A DNA stretch of 64,000 bases. Origin: Hoeflea_A sp040932035. Lineage in GTDB: Bacteria; Pseudomonadota; Alphaproteobacteria; Rhizobiales; Rhizobiaceae. The DNA is taken from NCBI RefSeq assembly GCF_040932035.1, contig NZ_JBFRBB010000001.1, positions 62,001 through 126,000 of the forward strand, in the 5' to 3' direction. A program made the translations under genes and the position numbers. This document shows, in pieces, positions 42,417 through 51,625 of this stretch. The notes beneath the pieces are model-generated. The model worked only from the letters and a program-made list of their open reading frames with translations, was not told where the DNA came from and did no database searches. Each line of letters starts with the position of its first letter. Position 1 is the stretch's first letter.

Positions 42417-43219
42417 TCCTCCGCCCATTTCGGTTTGCGTTTGTCAAAAAAACTGGCGATGCCTTCGCGTGCCTCGTCGGAGACCATCCGGTCGGCAAAG
42501 TTCTCCGCCGCCGCCTGCATTTGTTGCTGGCGCGACATGTTCGGAATGGCCAGGATCAGCGCCTTGGTGTCGGCAACCGCTCCCGGTGCGCAACGCATTA
42601 GTTGCGACCCGATGCGGGCGATTTCAGCGTTCATATCGTCAGGTCCGGAGACAACGGCGTCAACGAGGCCAACCGATTTGGCCTCCTGCGCGCCCATTGT
42701 TGCGGCCGTCAGCATCAGCCGGCGGCCCTCTCGGGCACCCAGCCTTTGCAGCACAAACGGCGATATCTGTGCCGGCGTGAGCCCGATCATCGTTTCCGTC
42801 AGTGAAAATTTCGCCGCCTCATCTGCAATGACGATATCGCCCGAACAGGTCAGACCGAAACCGCCGGCCATCGCCGCGCCCTCAACGGCCATCACGGTCA
42901 ATTGCGGAAGCGTGTTGACCGCATCAAACAGCACGCCGGCCTGGAGGCTCATATCGATGATTTCCTGCCGGTTCGCTTCGCCCTGGAATGCCGATCTGAA
43001 CATTTTCAGGTCGCCCCCGGCACAAAAGATACCGCCGCGTCCGCGAATGGTAACGCCGCGGATGTCGCGGTCGTCGCGTATCGCCGCGCAAACCGCAAGA
43101 AGCTCCGTGACGCGTTTGCCGGTCAGCGGGTTGCGTGATTCCGGCTGATTGAACCAGATGGTCAGCCAGCCGGCCTCAAGCTCCAGATCAAGTGCCTTCG
43201 TTTCGGGCAGTGCGTTCAT
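42413..43219 (-). CDS. Enoyl-CoA hydratase/isomerase family protein
   Basis: Crotonase-fold protein of 268 residues. The oxyanion segment is GIFCAGGDLKMF, and AVEGAAMAGGFGLTCSGDIVIA with SLTETMIGL gives the second part of the active-site pocket; a catalytic glutamate in this subgroup is probably E145-region. It is the hydratase expected after carboxylation of an unsaturated acyl-CoA (AtuE or LiuC role). It lies between the carboxylase beta and alpha genes, 10 bases and a 4-base overlap away, a typical atuC-E-F order. ATG 43219 is chosen; the frame runs upstream only into non-homologous sequence. Confidence 0.9.
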   Translation of the reverse strand: MNALPETKALDLELEAGWLTIWFNQPESRNPLTGKRVTELLAVCAAIRDDRDIRGVTIRGRGGIFCAGGDLKMFRSAFQGEANRQEIIDMSLQAGVLFDAVNTLPQLTVMAVEGAAMAGGFGLTCSGDIVIADEAAKFSLTETMIGLTPAQISPFVLQRLGAREGRRLMLTAATMGAQEAKSVGLVDAVVSGPDDMNAEIARIGSQLMRCAPGAVADTKALILAIPNMSRQQQMQAAAENFADRMVSDEAREGIASFFDKRKPKWAEE

Positions 43220-43229
43220 TGCTCCGCTC

Positions 43230-44849
43230 CTACATCCGCGCCACGCCAAAGGCGTTTGGCTGCAGTTTGCGGTTTTTCGCCTCAAGACAGGTTTCAAGGC
43301 AAAAGCCAAGCACCTTGCGCGTGTCGCGCGGATCGATGACGCCGTGATCGAGGCAGCGTCCGGAGGTGTAGAAAGCGTGTGACTGGCTGTCGAAATGCGC
43401 CGCGATCATCTTGTGCTGGCCGGCGAGAGCTTCCTCGTCAATATCTTCGCCCTTCCGCTTGGCCGCGACCCTTGCCACCATCGTCATGGTGCCGGCCGCC
43501 TGTTCGCCGCCCATGACGCCGGTCGTTGCATTGGGCCAGGCAAAAAGGAAATCGGGCTCGAAGGCGACGCCGCTCATGCCGTAATTGCCGGCGCCGAAAC
43601 TCGCGCCGATATAGAGCGTGATTTTCGGCACACGCACATTCGACACAGCCTGGATCATCTTCGAGCCGTGTTTGATCATGCCGGCCCGCTCATATTCGGT
43701 GCCGACCATGTAACCGGTGGTGTTGTTGAGGAAGATAAGCGGCATTTCCGCCTGGTCGCACAGCTGGATGAACTGCGCCGCCTTTGTTGCGCCGGCCGGG
43801 TCGATCGGCCCGTTATTGCCGATGATGCCGCAGGCAATGCCGTTGATACTTGCCTGAAGGCAGACGGTTGAGACGCCGTATCGCGGCTTGAAATCCTCAA
43901 AATCCGAACCGTCGACGATGCGGGCGACAACCTCGCGCACGTCATAGGGGATCCTGTAGTCCGTCGGCACGATGCCGGCGAGTTCGTCCGGATCGTATTT
44001 CGGTTCCTGAAAATCACGCTCGGCAATCGGCGCGAGACGCTTGTTCCAGTCGAGGCGGCGCATGACATTGCGTGCGATCGCGACGCCATGCGCGTCGTCC
44101 TCGGCAAGATACTCCACCAGTCCGGAGGTGCTTGCATGCATTTCCGAGCCGCCGAGTTCGCGGTCGTCCGCCTTTTCGCCGGTGGCCGCATGAACCAGCG
44201 CTGCACCCGCAAGTGCAGCCATGCCGTTTTTCTTGACGCCGATCACATAGTCGGAAAGGCCCGGCATGTAGGCACCGCCCGCCGTCGATGGCCCGTGCAG
44301 TACGGTGATAGTAGGAATGCCGTCGGCGCTGAGCAGCGCAAGGTTACGGAAAAGCGCACCGCCCTGCGCCCAGCCTTCGACCTTGTATTCCATCAGATTG
44401 GCACCGGCGCTTTCAACGAGGTGGATCAGCGGCAGTTTGTGACGCCGCGCCAGCGCTTGAATGGAAAGGACCGCCGGCAGGCTCATCTTGCCCATGGCGC
44501 CGGCCTTGATGCCGCTATCATCCACCCAGACCATGCAGCGCACGCCTGAAACGAAACCGATCCCTGTAATCAAAGATGAGCCGGGAACGCTCTTCTTGGG
44601 ATCGGAACTGTCAGCCAGGTAGCCGGCGAGCGAATGCAGCTGAACAAAAGGCATTCCGGGATCGAGCAACCGGGCAAGCCGCTCGCGCGGGGTGATCTGA
44701 CCGCGCTCCTCGAAGCGCGGACGGCGGCGTTCTGAAAGGGTAACGGCCCGGGTTTCAAGCTCGCGCAATTCATCGACCAGCGCGATCATATCCGTCCGGT
44801 TCTTCTGAAAACCGTCCGAACCGGTCTGTATCTGGCTGCTAAAGCTCAT
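43230..44849 (-). CDS. Acyl-CoA carboxylase beta subunit (carboxyltransferase)
   Basis: 539-residue carboxyltransferase. N- and C-crotonase halves are present: LVESAGANLMEYKVEGWAQGG, PTITVLHGPSTAGGAYMPGLSDY, GIIGNNGPIDPAGATKAAQFIQLC and FLNNTTGYMVGTEYERAGMIKHG. The last two place it in the methylcrotonyl/geranyl-CoA subfamily rather than propionyl-CoA. Its start overlaps the AtuA-like stop by one base (TGATG). It acts with the alpha subunit at 40428. Confidence 0.93.
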   Translation of the reverse strand: MSFSSQIQTGSDGFQKNRTDMIALVDELRELETRAVTLSERRRPRFEERGQITPRERLARLLDPGMPFVQLHSLAGYLADSSDPKKSVPGSSLITGIGFVSGVRCMVWVDDSGIKAGAMGKMSLPAVLSIQALARRHKLPLIHLVESAGANLMEYKVEGWAQGGALFRNLALLSADGIPTITVLHGPSTAGGAYMPGLSDYVIGVKKNGMAALAGAALVHAATGEKADDRELGGSEMHASTSGLVEYLAEDDAHGVAIARNVMRRLDWNKRLAPIAERDFQEPKYDPDELAGIVPTDYRIPYDVREVVARIVDGSDFEDFKPRYGVSTVCLQASINGIACGIIGNNGPIDPAGATKAAQFIQLCDQAEMPLIFLNNTTGYMVGTEYERAGMIKHGSKMIQAVSNVRVPKITLYIGASFGAGNYGMSGVAFEPDFLFAWPNATTGVMGGEQAAGTMTMVARVAAKRKGEDIDEEALAGQHKMIAAHFDSQSHAFYTSGRCLDHGVIDPRDTRKVLGFCLETCLEAKNRKLQPNAFGVARM

Positions 44850-46633
44850 CAGGAGTGCCCTCCACCGCTATTTTTCATCAGCGCCTTCGGTAGCGAGACC
44901 GGAAGCGACAGGAGCGTTTGCGCACAGGCCTTGCCCTGCGCGTCGTTGAGCAGGCTGGCAATGCCGCCACCGCCCAGGACGTCATGCATAAGAATATTCA
45001 TGCCATGAATTCCCGGAAGGCAGAACCGTTCGACATCGCCTTTCAGGTGACGCGAAAACGCCTCGGTAACAGCGGCCTCGTCGATTGCCCGCCAGATCCA
45101 CGGGAGGAACTCGGGGCGCCTTGCGATGATGCCGATATTGGCATCATTGCCCTTGTCGCCGGAGCGTGCCCAGGCAAGGTCTTCCAGACGGCAGGTTACG
45201 AGATCGCCCGCGTCTTCGGTACGCGGCTCTGCGGGCCGTTCAGGCAACCGGTCATCGTGAATGTCTGCCGGCGGTTGTCTGTAGCCGATATCGGCGCCGT
45301 CGAGCCGCACCTGTACAGGGACGTCGTTGGTGTCGATGAGGAACGAAAAGAGACGCACAACAGGTGAAGGCTTTGGCCGCCCGCCGCCGGTGAAAAAATG
45401 CAGGCCCGGCGGTGTTGCGAGGGCCCCGCCGGTTATTTCCTTCAGGAACAGCCCGACGGCCCGCGCGTCGGCATGCCGCACCGCCGCCTTGACGGAGATT
45501 TCTTCGAATACGCCCTCCGGCGGGCGGCCACCGAACAGTTCGACGGCTGTTTCCGTAAAATCGGGCGCGCCGAGCGCCTGCAGGCGGTTTCGTGCCCGTT
45601 CCAGACCCGCGTCAACGAAGGCTCGGGCTTTTTTGCGGGCATCGCGGCCGTTGAACTGAAAGACAAAACCCGCACGATAGCCATCCATATAGGTTGCCGA
45701 GACCTTCAGCCGGCCCGTTGGTGCCCGACCTTTCGCTCCGGCGACATCAACGCGGTCGCCGCCGGTCTGGCTGATTGTGACACCGGAAAAATCGCAGATT
45801 ACATCCGGCAGGATATAGGCCTGCGGATCGCCGATCTCATAAAGCATCTGCTCGCCGACCGACGCGGGCGACACAAGGCCCGATGTGTGCGGGGGCTTGG
45901 CAACCGAAAATGTTCCGTCAGCACGCATTTCAGCGACCGGATAACCGATTTCTGCGAGATTGCCCGACTGTTCCCAGTCGGTAAAATTGCCGCCGGTCGA
46001 TTGCGGGCCGCACTCGAGAAGATGGCCGGCGAGGGAGCCTGCGGCAAGCCGGTCATAGTCGTTCCGTTCCCAGCCGAAATGATGAATGCAGGCAGCCAGC
46101 GCCAGTGCACTGTCGGCGCAACGTCCGGTGATGACGATGTCGGCACCTGCGTCGAGCGCATCAGCAACCGGGAATGCGCCGAGATAGGCATTGATCGAAG
46201 CAATCTTGTTCGCACCGGGAAAGGCGGTGCCGTCGAACATTTCCTTAAGGCCTGAGAACTCGCTGGCCCGGGCAACCAGATCATCACCTTCGACAACCGC
46301 GATCTTCAGGTCCAGACCGGCCTTGTCGACAACTGCGCGTAGCGCATCTGCACAGGCCTGCGGATTAACGCCGCCCGCATTGGAAAGGACCTTGACCTTA
46401 TTTTCTGCAATGGCCGCCAGATTCCTGGCCATGGCATCACTGACAAAATCGGTTGCATAGCCGAGTGCCGCATCCTTCATACGCGCGCGCGCCATGATCG
46501 ACATGGTGATTTCGGCAAGATAGTCGTAGACGAGATAATCAAGGCCCGGATAGGTCAGCAATTGTCCGGTCGCGTGCGGTGCTTCGCCCCAAAAACCGCT
46601 TGCTCCCCCGATAATCAGATGATCTTTGGACAT
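44849..46633 (-). CDS. AtuA family acyclic terpene utilisation protein (DUF1446)
   Basis: 594-residue protein of the AtuA family, associated in Pseudomonas with citronellol/geraniol breakdown. It begins MSKDHLIIGGASGFWGE; LSNAGGVNPQACADALR, DIVITGRCADSALALA and RSGDKGNDANIGIIARRPE are the recognised motifs, the last near residue 500. Enzymatic function is not established. It is the first gene of the operon, divergent from a TetR gene. ATG 46633 is 4 bases after GGAGG; an open frame upstream to 46831 has no ribosome site and no similarity. Confidence 0.9.
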   Translation of the reverse strand: MSKDHLIIGGASGFWGEAPHATGQLLTYPGLDYLVYDYLAEITMSIMARARMKDAALGYATDFVSDAMARNLAAIAENKVKVLSNAGGVNPQACADALRAVVDKAGLDLKIAVVEGDDLVARASEFSGLKEMFDGTAFPGANKIASINAYLGAFPVADALDAGADIVITGRCADSALALAACIHHFGWERNDYDRLAAGSLAGHLLECGPQSTGGNFTDWEQSGNLAEIGYPVAEMRADGTFSVAKPPHTSGLVSPASVGEQMLYEIGDPQAYILPDVICDFSGVTISQTGGDRVDVAGAKGRAPTGRLKVSATYMDGYRAGFVFQFNGRDARKKARAFVDAGLERARNRLQALGAPDFTETAVELFGGRPPEGVFEEISVKAAVRHADARAVGLFLKEITGGALATPPGLHFFTGGGRPKPSPVVRLFSFLIDTNDVPVQVRLDGADIGYRQPPADIHDDRLPERPAEPRTEDAGDLVTCRLEDLAWARSGDKGNDANIGIIARRPEFLPWIWRAIDEAAVTEAFSRHLKGDVERFCLPGIHGMNILMHDVLGGGGIASLLNDAQGKACAQTLLSLPVSLPKALMKNSGGGHS

Positions 46634-46751
46634 GCTTCCTCCGGCAATCGGGTTAACATTGCAGACCGAACATTCTGTTTTTAAAATCTTGCCATGCAAC
46701 CTGTCAAGAAGATATAAGTGCACGATATCGGAAGATGGGAAAGCGGCATTC

Positions 46752-47390
46752 ATGTCTGAAGCAGCGACAAGGGAAAATCCGGCGAAGGTCTCGAAAAAGG
46801 AGATCAAGGCCGAAGCGATGAAACGCCGCATTTGCGCGGCTGTCGTTGCATGCCTGGACGAGCATGGTTATGCCGAAACCTCGATAAACCGCATCCAGGA
46901 GCGTGCCGGCGTGTCGCGCGGTGCCCTGACCCATCACTTCCCGACCAAACAGGCGCTCGTTGCAGAAACCACAATGCGCATGCTTCATGCGGCCACGCGG
47001 CCGATGTATGCGGATAAAAGCACCGGAGAAACAAAGCCGGCCGTGCCGGCAGACCAACTGCTGAACAATTCCTGGAACCACATCGTCAACACCGCCGAAG
47101 GGCGCGCTTTCGTCGAAGTCATCGTTGCCTGCAGGACCGACCGTGAACTCTATAATGTCCTTGCCGATGATCTTCAGGAATGGGATGCCGAAAGCTCGTC
47201 GACCATCGCTGCGCTCTATCGCGGTTCGGACGCGGCGGAGGACGATGCGGAACTGCTGTGGAGCATCAGCCGCACATTCTTCCGCGGATTGCTGACCCAT
47301 GAGCGCTTTGTATCGGACCCGGCCTATCTTGCCCGCATGATGGACCGCTTCGCCGGCATCATGAATGCGCATCTGATCGTGCGGGGATAG
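46752..47390 (+). CDS. TetR/AcrR family regulator of the Atu-like cluster
   Basis: 212-residue TetR-type repressor. The helix-turn-helix SINRIQERAGVSRGALTHHFPTKQALV is about residues 45-70; the C-terminal ligand domain is helical. A basic leader (KKEIKAEAMKRRI) precedes it. It is divergent from the AtuA-like gene with 118 bases between, so it is a likely AtuR-like regulator of that operon. The inducer is unknown; acyl-CoA esters of isoprenoid acids are plausible. ATG 46752 is preferred; the frame upstream has no ribosome site. Confidence 0.9.
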   Translation: MSEAATRENPAKVSKKEIKAEAMKRRICAAVVACLDEHGYAETSINRIQERAGVSRGALTHHFPTKQALVAETTMRMLHAATRPMYADKSTGETKPAVPADQLLNNSWNHIVNTAEGRAFVEVIVACRTDRELYNVLADDLQEWDAESSSTIAALYRGSDAAEDDAELLWSISRTFFRGLLTHERFVSDPAYLARMMDRFAGIMNAHLIVRG

Positions 47391-47431
47391 TTTCAGGCGC
47401 GCGGTGCAGGCTGAAGTCCTCAGGGCAAACT

Positions 47432-49858
47432 TCACTGCGAGAACTCGTAGCCTTTCGTGACAAGCTGCGGTGGTGATTTATGGGCGGTGAAACGCTCCTG
47501 ATCGCAGAACTGGCTGTTGGGATCGCCGCCGAGACATTTGAGCGCGCCCGGCAGCGACACCTCGATCTCGACCTCTTCGTCATAAACGATATCGTTCCAC
47601 CAGCGGCTCATATCCTCTTCAGCCCGTTTGCCGGGCAACAGCAGCGGGTGGCTGTAGGGTCCGTTCGGCATTCTCGGCGCGGCTACGGCGACAAGTGTCA
47701 TCTTCTCACCGGGGGCGAGATCGACATTCCAGGTCTTGTCGAGATAGACGGGGGCCGCGTCGATCTTCACCGGGAGCTCCGCATAGTGTTCGCTGCCGGT
47801 GTTTTCCACGGTCACCTTATAGACGCTGTGGAAATGGGTGGTTTTGCAGAGCGCCTTCTTGCCGTTTGACTTGAGCTGCTCTTCCAGTTCATCCGCTGCC
47901 TGCAGGAGAGCCTGGCGGGAGCGTTTTTCGATTTCCTTTTCAAGACGTTCGCGCAGCTCTTCCTCGGCCATGCTGCTGGCTGTTTCTATGGTGATATCAA
48001 CCGCCAGATTGCCGACATTGGAGGCAAGGTCCGCGCTCGGCACCTGCTGAACGGCTGTTTTGGCCACGCCGCGCGCAAGACCGTCGACCCCGTCGCGCAT
48101 CATCTCATTGAGATTGGGAATGTCAGGTGGGATACCGGCCGAGACGAGAGCGGAATTCAGCGCAAATTCAAGTGCGCTGTCCGGTATCAGGTTGAAGGTC
48201 AGCGTGCCGGCAATATCGACAACCCGGTTCTTCATCCACTGATAGCTCTTGCTCGTCCAGCTCCAGGCGCCGGAGAAGAAATCGCCCACTTTTTTGAGGA
48301 AGTTCTTGTCCTTCTTGCCGTATTTTTCCTCCCAGGTCTTGCAGCCGGGCGGCCATCTTTCAATCTGGTGGAAAGGCTTGAACTCAAGGTTAGTCATGCG
48401 GACCTGCGGCCTGCTGCCCGGCACTTCTTCCTTTGCGTAGAACTCGTAAGGCGGCTGCGGCGGCAGCTTGGTTCCATAGAATATCCGCATGGTGTTCGAC
48501 GGCTGGCCGACCACCTGCTCAAGGCCGGCCTCGGCAACCGGCAATACCCGGACATGGATAATCGCCGGGCCTTTACCGCCCGGCAGATCTTCGGCAAGCG
48601 CCTTCACATCGAAAGCAAACCAGCCCTCTTTTACGTTGACGATATCAGAGGCGAGCAGCCCCTGCGGATTGAGGTCAGTCTCGGAGCCTTGATTAAATGG
48701 CGGGAAGGGCAGATAGCTCACCTGCCACAGGGCGCCGGAAGCGTGCGGTACCTTGTCGACCCGGAAATTGAGCTGCGCTGTCTGGTATTGGGCATCCGGA
48801 TCGATCTCGAAATCCGCCGGATTGGCGAGCGAGCAGTCGCCACTTGCACATTTGAAGAGGCTTGCGCCCTCGGGATAGCGATCCAGACTGTCGAGAAGAT
48901 TGACCCAGTTGACCGCAACGACAGTCGGCGCCAGTGGTTCGAATTTTTCAAAGCTGATCGCCGGATTGATGACGATAACGCCTTCCGCCGGCGGTTTGGG
49001 GCGCAGCACGGGTTTTGGCTGGAGAACCGGTTCGGCCTGTTGCACGGCTCGCGGCGGTGACGGCGGCTTCGGTGTCGGGACCGGTACAAGGATTGTAACT
49101 TCCACCTCGCCATTGGATGCCGGAGTGCCGGGCGCCGGCTGCGGTTCGACCGGCGTTTCCACGATCTCGGGCGGTTTGCGGGTGCAGGTGATCTGCCTGA
49201 AGCCGTTGCAGTATCTGGCATCGCAAATACGTCCGTCGCCGAAGACAACGGTGGGAATGCCCTTTTTCCCCGTCGTTTGGTCAACGACGAATTTGCTGGC
49301 CCTCGGAAATCCCATTTCCCGGCAGAAGAGTTCGGCAGCCGGCTCTCCGCATTCGCGGCCCCAATTGCGGCACCAGTCAACCCTGACATCCTTGATTTTG
49401 GGGAAGCGGAAGCGGGTAGTATCGGGATCGACCACCACTGTTTTCATCGCCGGCCCGGGTATTTTTTTCGGTGCGCCGACTATCTGTCCGCCAGCCGGCT
49501 CTTTGGGCTGTTCCGGTTTCTTGGCCTCCACGGGTGCCGGTTTGGCGCACGTAATGGCGCGAAAACCAGAACAGATTGCCGCGCGGCAAAGACGCCCGTC
49601 GCCAAACACGACCGTTGGCACGCCAAAGGCGCCCAGGCCTGGATCGATGGAAAATCGAACTGCACGTGCATAGCCATTTTGCTGGCAAAATAGTTCGGCC
49701 GCCGGCGCGCCGCACTGGCTTCCCCAATGCTTGCACCAATCGAGCCGGACGCCGTTGATTGTAGGGGTGCTGAAAGTCCGCGTGACATCCTGCGCGGCTA
49801 AACGCCCAGGTAAAACCGCGAGCAACAGGATCACAAATGCTGCGAAGGACCGGGACAT
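47432..49858 (-). CDS. Large secreted protein with two six-cysteine modules
   Basis: 808-residue protein with a signal peptide (about residues 1-22). Two modules (37-104 and 158-225) are copies: each begins VRxDWC and has six cysteines with the same gaps (C-x6-C-x8-C-x32-C-x4-C-x7-C): C42, 49, 58, 91, 96, 104 and C163, 170, 179, 212, 217, 225. A proline-rich linker (about 228-300) leads to a long domain with its own cysteine pairs and a helical part near 570-660 (EEELRERLEKEIEKRSRQALLQ). It ends with a beta-rich part (VTVENTGSEHYAELPV). I do not recognise the whole. AAGGAAGG lies 6 bases before ATG 49858. Probably a periplasmic or surface protein. Confidence 0.75.
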   Translation of the reverse strand: MSRSFAAFVILLLAVLPGRLAAQDVTRTFSTPTINGVRLDWCKHWGSQCGAPAAELFCQQNGYARAVRFSIDPGLGAFGVPTVVFGDGRLCRAAICSGFRAITCAKPAPVEAKKPEQPKEPAGGQIVGAPKKIPGPAMKTVVVDPDTTRFRFPKIKDVRVDWCRNWGRECGEPAAELFCREMGFPRASKFVVDQTTGKKGIPTVVFGDGRICDARYCNGFRQITCTRKPPEIVETPVEPQPAPGTPASNGEVEVTILVPVPTPKPPSPPRAVQQAEPVLQPKPVLRPKPPAEGVIVINPAISFEKFEPLAPTVVAVNWVNLLDSLDRYPEGASLFKCASGDCSLANPADFEIDPDAQYQTAQLNFRVDKVPHASGALWQVSYLPFPPFNQGSETDLNPQGLLASDIVNVKEGWFAFDVKALAEDLPGGKGPAIIHVRVLPVAEAGLEQVVGQPSNTMRIFYGTKLPPQPPYEFYAKEEVPGSRPQVRMTNLEFKPFHQIERWPPGCKTWEEKYGKKDKNFLKKVGDFFSGAWSWTSKSYQWMKNRVVDIAGTLTFNLIPDSALEFALNSALVSAGIPPDIPNLNEMMRDGVDGLARGVAKTAVQQVPSADLASNVGNLAVDITIETASSMAEEELRERLEKEIEKRSRQALLQAADELEEQLKSNGKKALCKTTHFHSVYKVTVENTGSEHYAELPVKIDAAPVYLDKTWNVDLAPGEKMTLVAVAAPRMPNGPYSHPLLLPGKRAEEDMSRWWNDIVYDEEVEIEVSLPGALKCLGGDPNSQFCDQERFTAHKSPPQLVTKGYEFSQ

Positions 49859-50025
49859 TTCCAACCTTCCTTGGGCGGATTGTACAATAGAACATAGGAA
49901 ACACCAATTTGGGCAAAAGCGGGCCGCCTACCTATTTTGCCGTCAACATTGGTGCCTGCGATGGTGCGGAAAACCGTTGAACCCGGCCACAAGGAACGTC
50001 AAAGTGCTTCAAACTGGAGGTGGCA

Positions 50026-50859
50026 ATGCCGCAATCCAACATCGCGGATGCACGGGCTTTTTTCGCCAGGCTGATGGCCGGCGCAAGCAGGTCTGCCGAT
50101 CCGCGTTTCGAGGAGGTGGTGGCAAGTGTGCCACGCGAAGCGTTCATGGGACCGGGACCATGGAAAATCGTTGCCGGACGGCGCTATGTCGAGACACCGG
50201 ATGCCGACCCGGCCTATCTCTATCAAAATGTTCTGGTGGCGCTCGATTCAAGTCGCGGTATCAACAATGGCGAGCCGTATCTGCACGCGCGCTGGATCGG
50301 CTGCGCGGAGCCAAAGCCCGGTGAATATGTCACGCACATAGGCGCTGGAACCGGTTATTATACCGCGATCCTGTCGAAGCTCGTCGAACCCGGCGGACAT
50401 GTCGATGCCTTCGAGATCGTGGAACATCTTGCAGAGGCGGCGCGCTACAATCTCAAATCCTATGACAATGTCACCGTGATCGCCGGCGATGCTGCCTCGC
50501 AGCCAGTGGCTCCGTCAGACCTGATCTATGTGAATGCCGGCGTGATCGAACCGCCCCTGCAATGGCTTGAAGCGCTCAAACCCGGTGGCCGTATGATATT
50601 CCCGTGGAGCCCATCGCCCAGCGCCGGACTGACGCTACTGGTAACCGCCAGGGAGGAGGGCCTGGACATCAAGCCGCTGATGCCGGTCTGGTTCATTCCA
50701 TGCAAGGGTACCGGAGATGTCAGCGAATGTGCGCTTGTGCCTGATCAAAATGAAGCGTCGAAGGCGCGGTCCCTTCATAAAAATGCGGACCGCCCGCCCG
50801 ACGACAGCGCGGTGGCGATCTACGACACGGTCTGGTTCTCCACCGACCCTGTTCCATAG
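50026..50859 (+). CDS. Protein-L-isoaspartate methyltransferase-like protein
   Basis: 277-residue class I SAM-dependent methyltransferase of the PCMT group. The SAM-binding motif is YVTHIGAGTGYYTAIL (the usual GxGxGY), with VDAFEIVEHLAE for the ribose acid. It starts after a helical N-terminal part (residues 1-70). Typical Pcm is about 215 residues, so this is a longer relative with 60 extra residues at the end, and its substrate may not be isoaspartate. ATG 50026 follows TGGAGG by 5 bases; a GTG at 50020 overlaps that site. Confidence 0.8.
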   Translation: MPQSNIADARAFFARLMAGASRSADPRFEEVVASVPREAFMGPGPWKIVAGRRYVETPDADPAYLYQNVLVALDSSRGINNGEPYLHARWIGCAEPKPGEYVTHIGAGTGYYTAILSKLVEPGGHVDAFEIVEHLAEAARYNLKSYDNVTVIAGDAASQPVAPSDLIYVNAGVIEPPLQWLEALKPGGRMIFPWSPSPSAGLTLLVTAREEGLDIKPLMPVWFIPCKGTGDVSECALVPDQNEASKARSLHKNADRPPDDSAVAIYDTVWFSTDPVP

Positions 50860-50914
50860 CGCATAAAAATGCCCCGCCATGGACAGGCAGGGCACGTTAA
50901 TCAATTCCGGCGAT

Positions 50915-51358
50915 TTAGTTCTGAAGTTCGCCGCCGCCGCCAAGGCCGATCTTGCAGGTGGCTTTGAGCGGCACCCAATTGCTGAGTTGCTTGAAATTGG
51001 GTGCCGAGGCACGGTATTGCGTGTCGATTGCCTGGTGGATCGTCAGCGTTCTGGAATAGGTGCCCATAAATGTGCCGTTTCCGGTTGCCTTGGTTTGCAC
51101 CATGTAGGGGCCGGCCACGCCGCTGCCGCCCGCGCGGGCAATGAATATCGGCACCGAACCTTCCTTGTTGGTGAAAACCCAGGCCGTCAGCTTGGCATCG
51201 GCCGGGCAGGTATTCGTTGCGGGTGACTTGATGCCCATCTGAAGCTTGGTGACCTTCAGTTTGGGCTCTCCGCCCTGTTTGATGTCCAATGCATGGGCCG
51301 AGCCGGCCATGCCTGCTATGGCTGTTGCGGCAAGGACTGTAAGAATTCTGCGTTTCAT
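50915..51358 (-). CDS. Small secreted hypothetical protein
   Basis: 147-residue protein with a clear signal peptide (MKRRILTVLAATAIAGMAGSAHA). The mature part is about 124 residues, has two cysteines (NTCPADAKL and ATCKIGLG) likely forming a disulfide, and many glycine and threonine residues. No family is recognised. It converges on the methyltransferase gene and is divergent from mgtE. Confidence 0.68.
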   Translation of the reverse strand: MKRRILTVLAATAIAGMAGSAHALDIKQGGEPKLKVTKLQMGIKSPATNTCPADAKLTAWVFTNKEGSVPIFIARAGGSGVAGPYMVQTKATGNGTFMGTYSRTLTIHQAIDTQYRASAPNFKQLSNWVPLKATCKIGLGGGGELQN

Positions 51359-51625
51359 GATGTGCCCCCATCAGGTTCATCGTTTCGTGATGGAGCCTAT
51401 CATGGCAAGGCGGCCCTGAACCAATATTGAACCCCTCGTTAAGCCGGCGTTCATCTGGGCATAGAAGACGGCAATTCCCAATTGGTGATTGAAATTGCCC
51501 GGAAAAACCTGTGTCGTGGGCGCGTGATCGGGGACTGTCGCAAGTCCATTCCTGGTCCGCGGGACGCGGGTGCAAAAATTGTTTGCCGTCCTTCGGCGTG
51601 CTGAGGGCAAAGGTCGAGAGATTTC

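Noticed and set aside
46634..46751. AtuR-type operator between AtuA-like and TetR genes
   Set aside because: The stretch near GAACATTCTGTTTTT has no clean inverted repeat, so no site is claimed.
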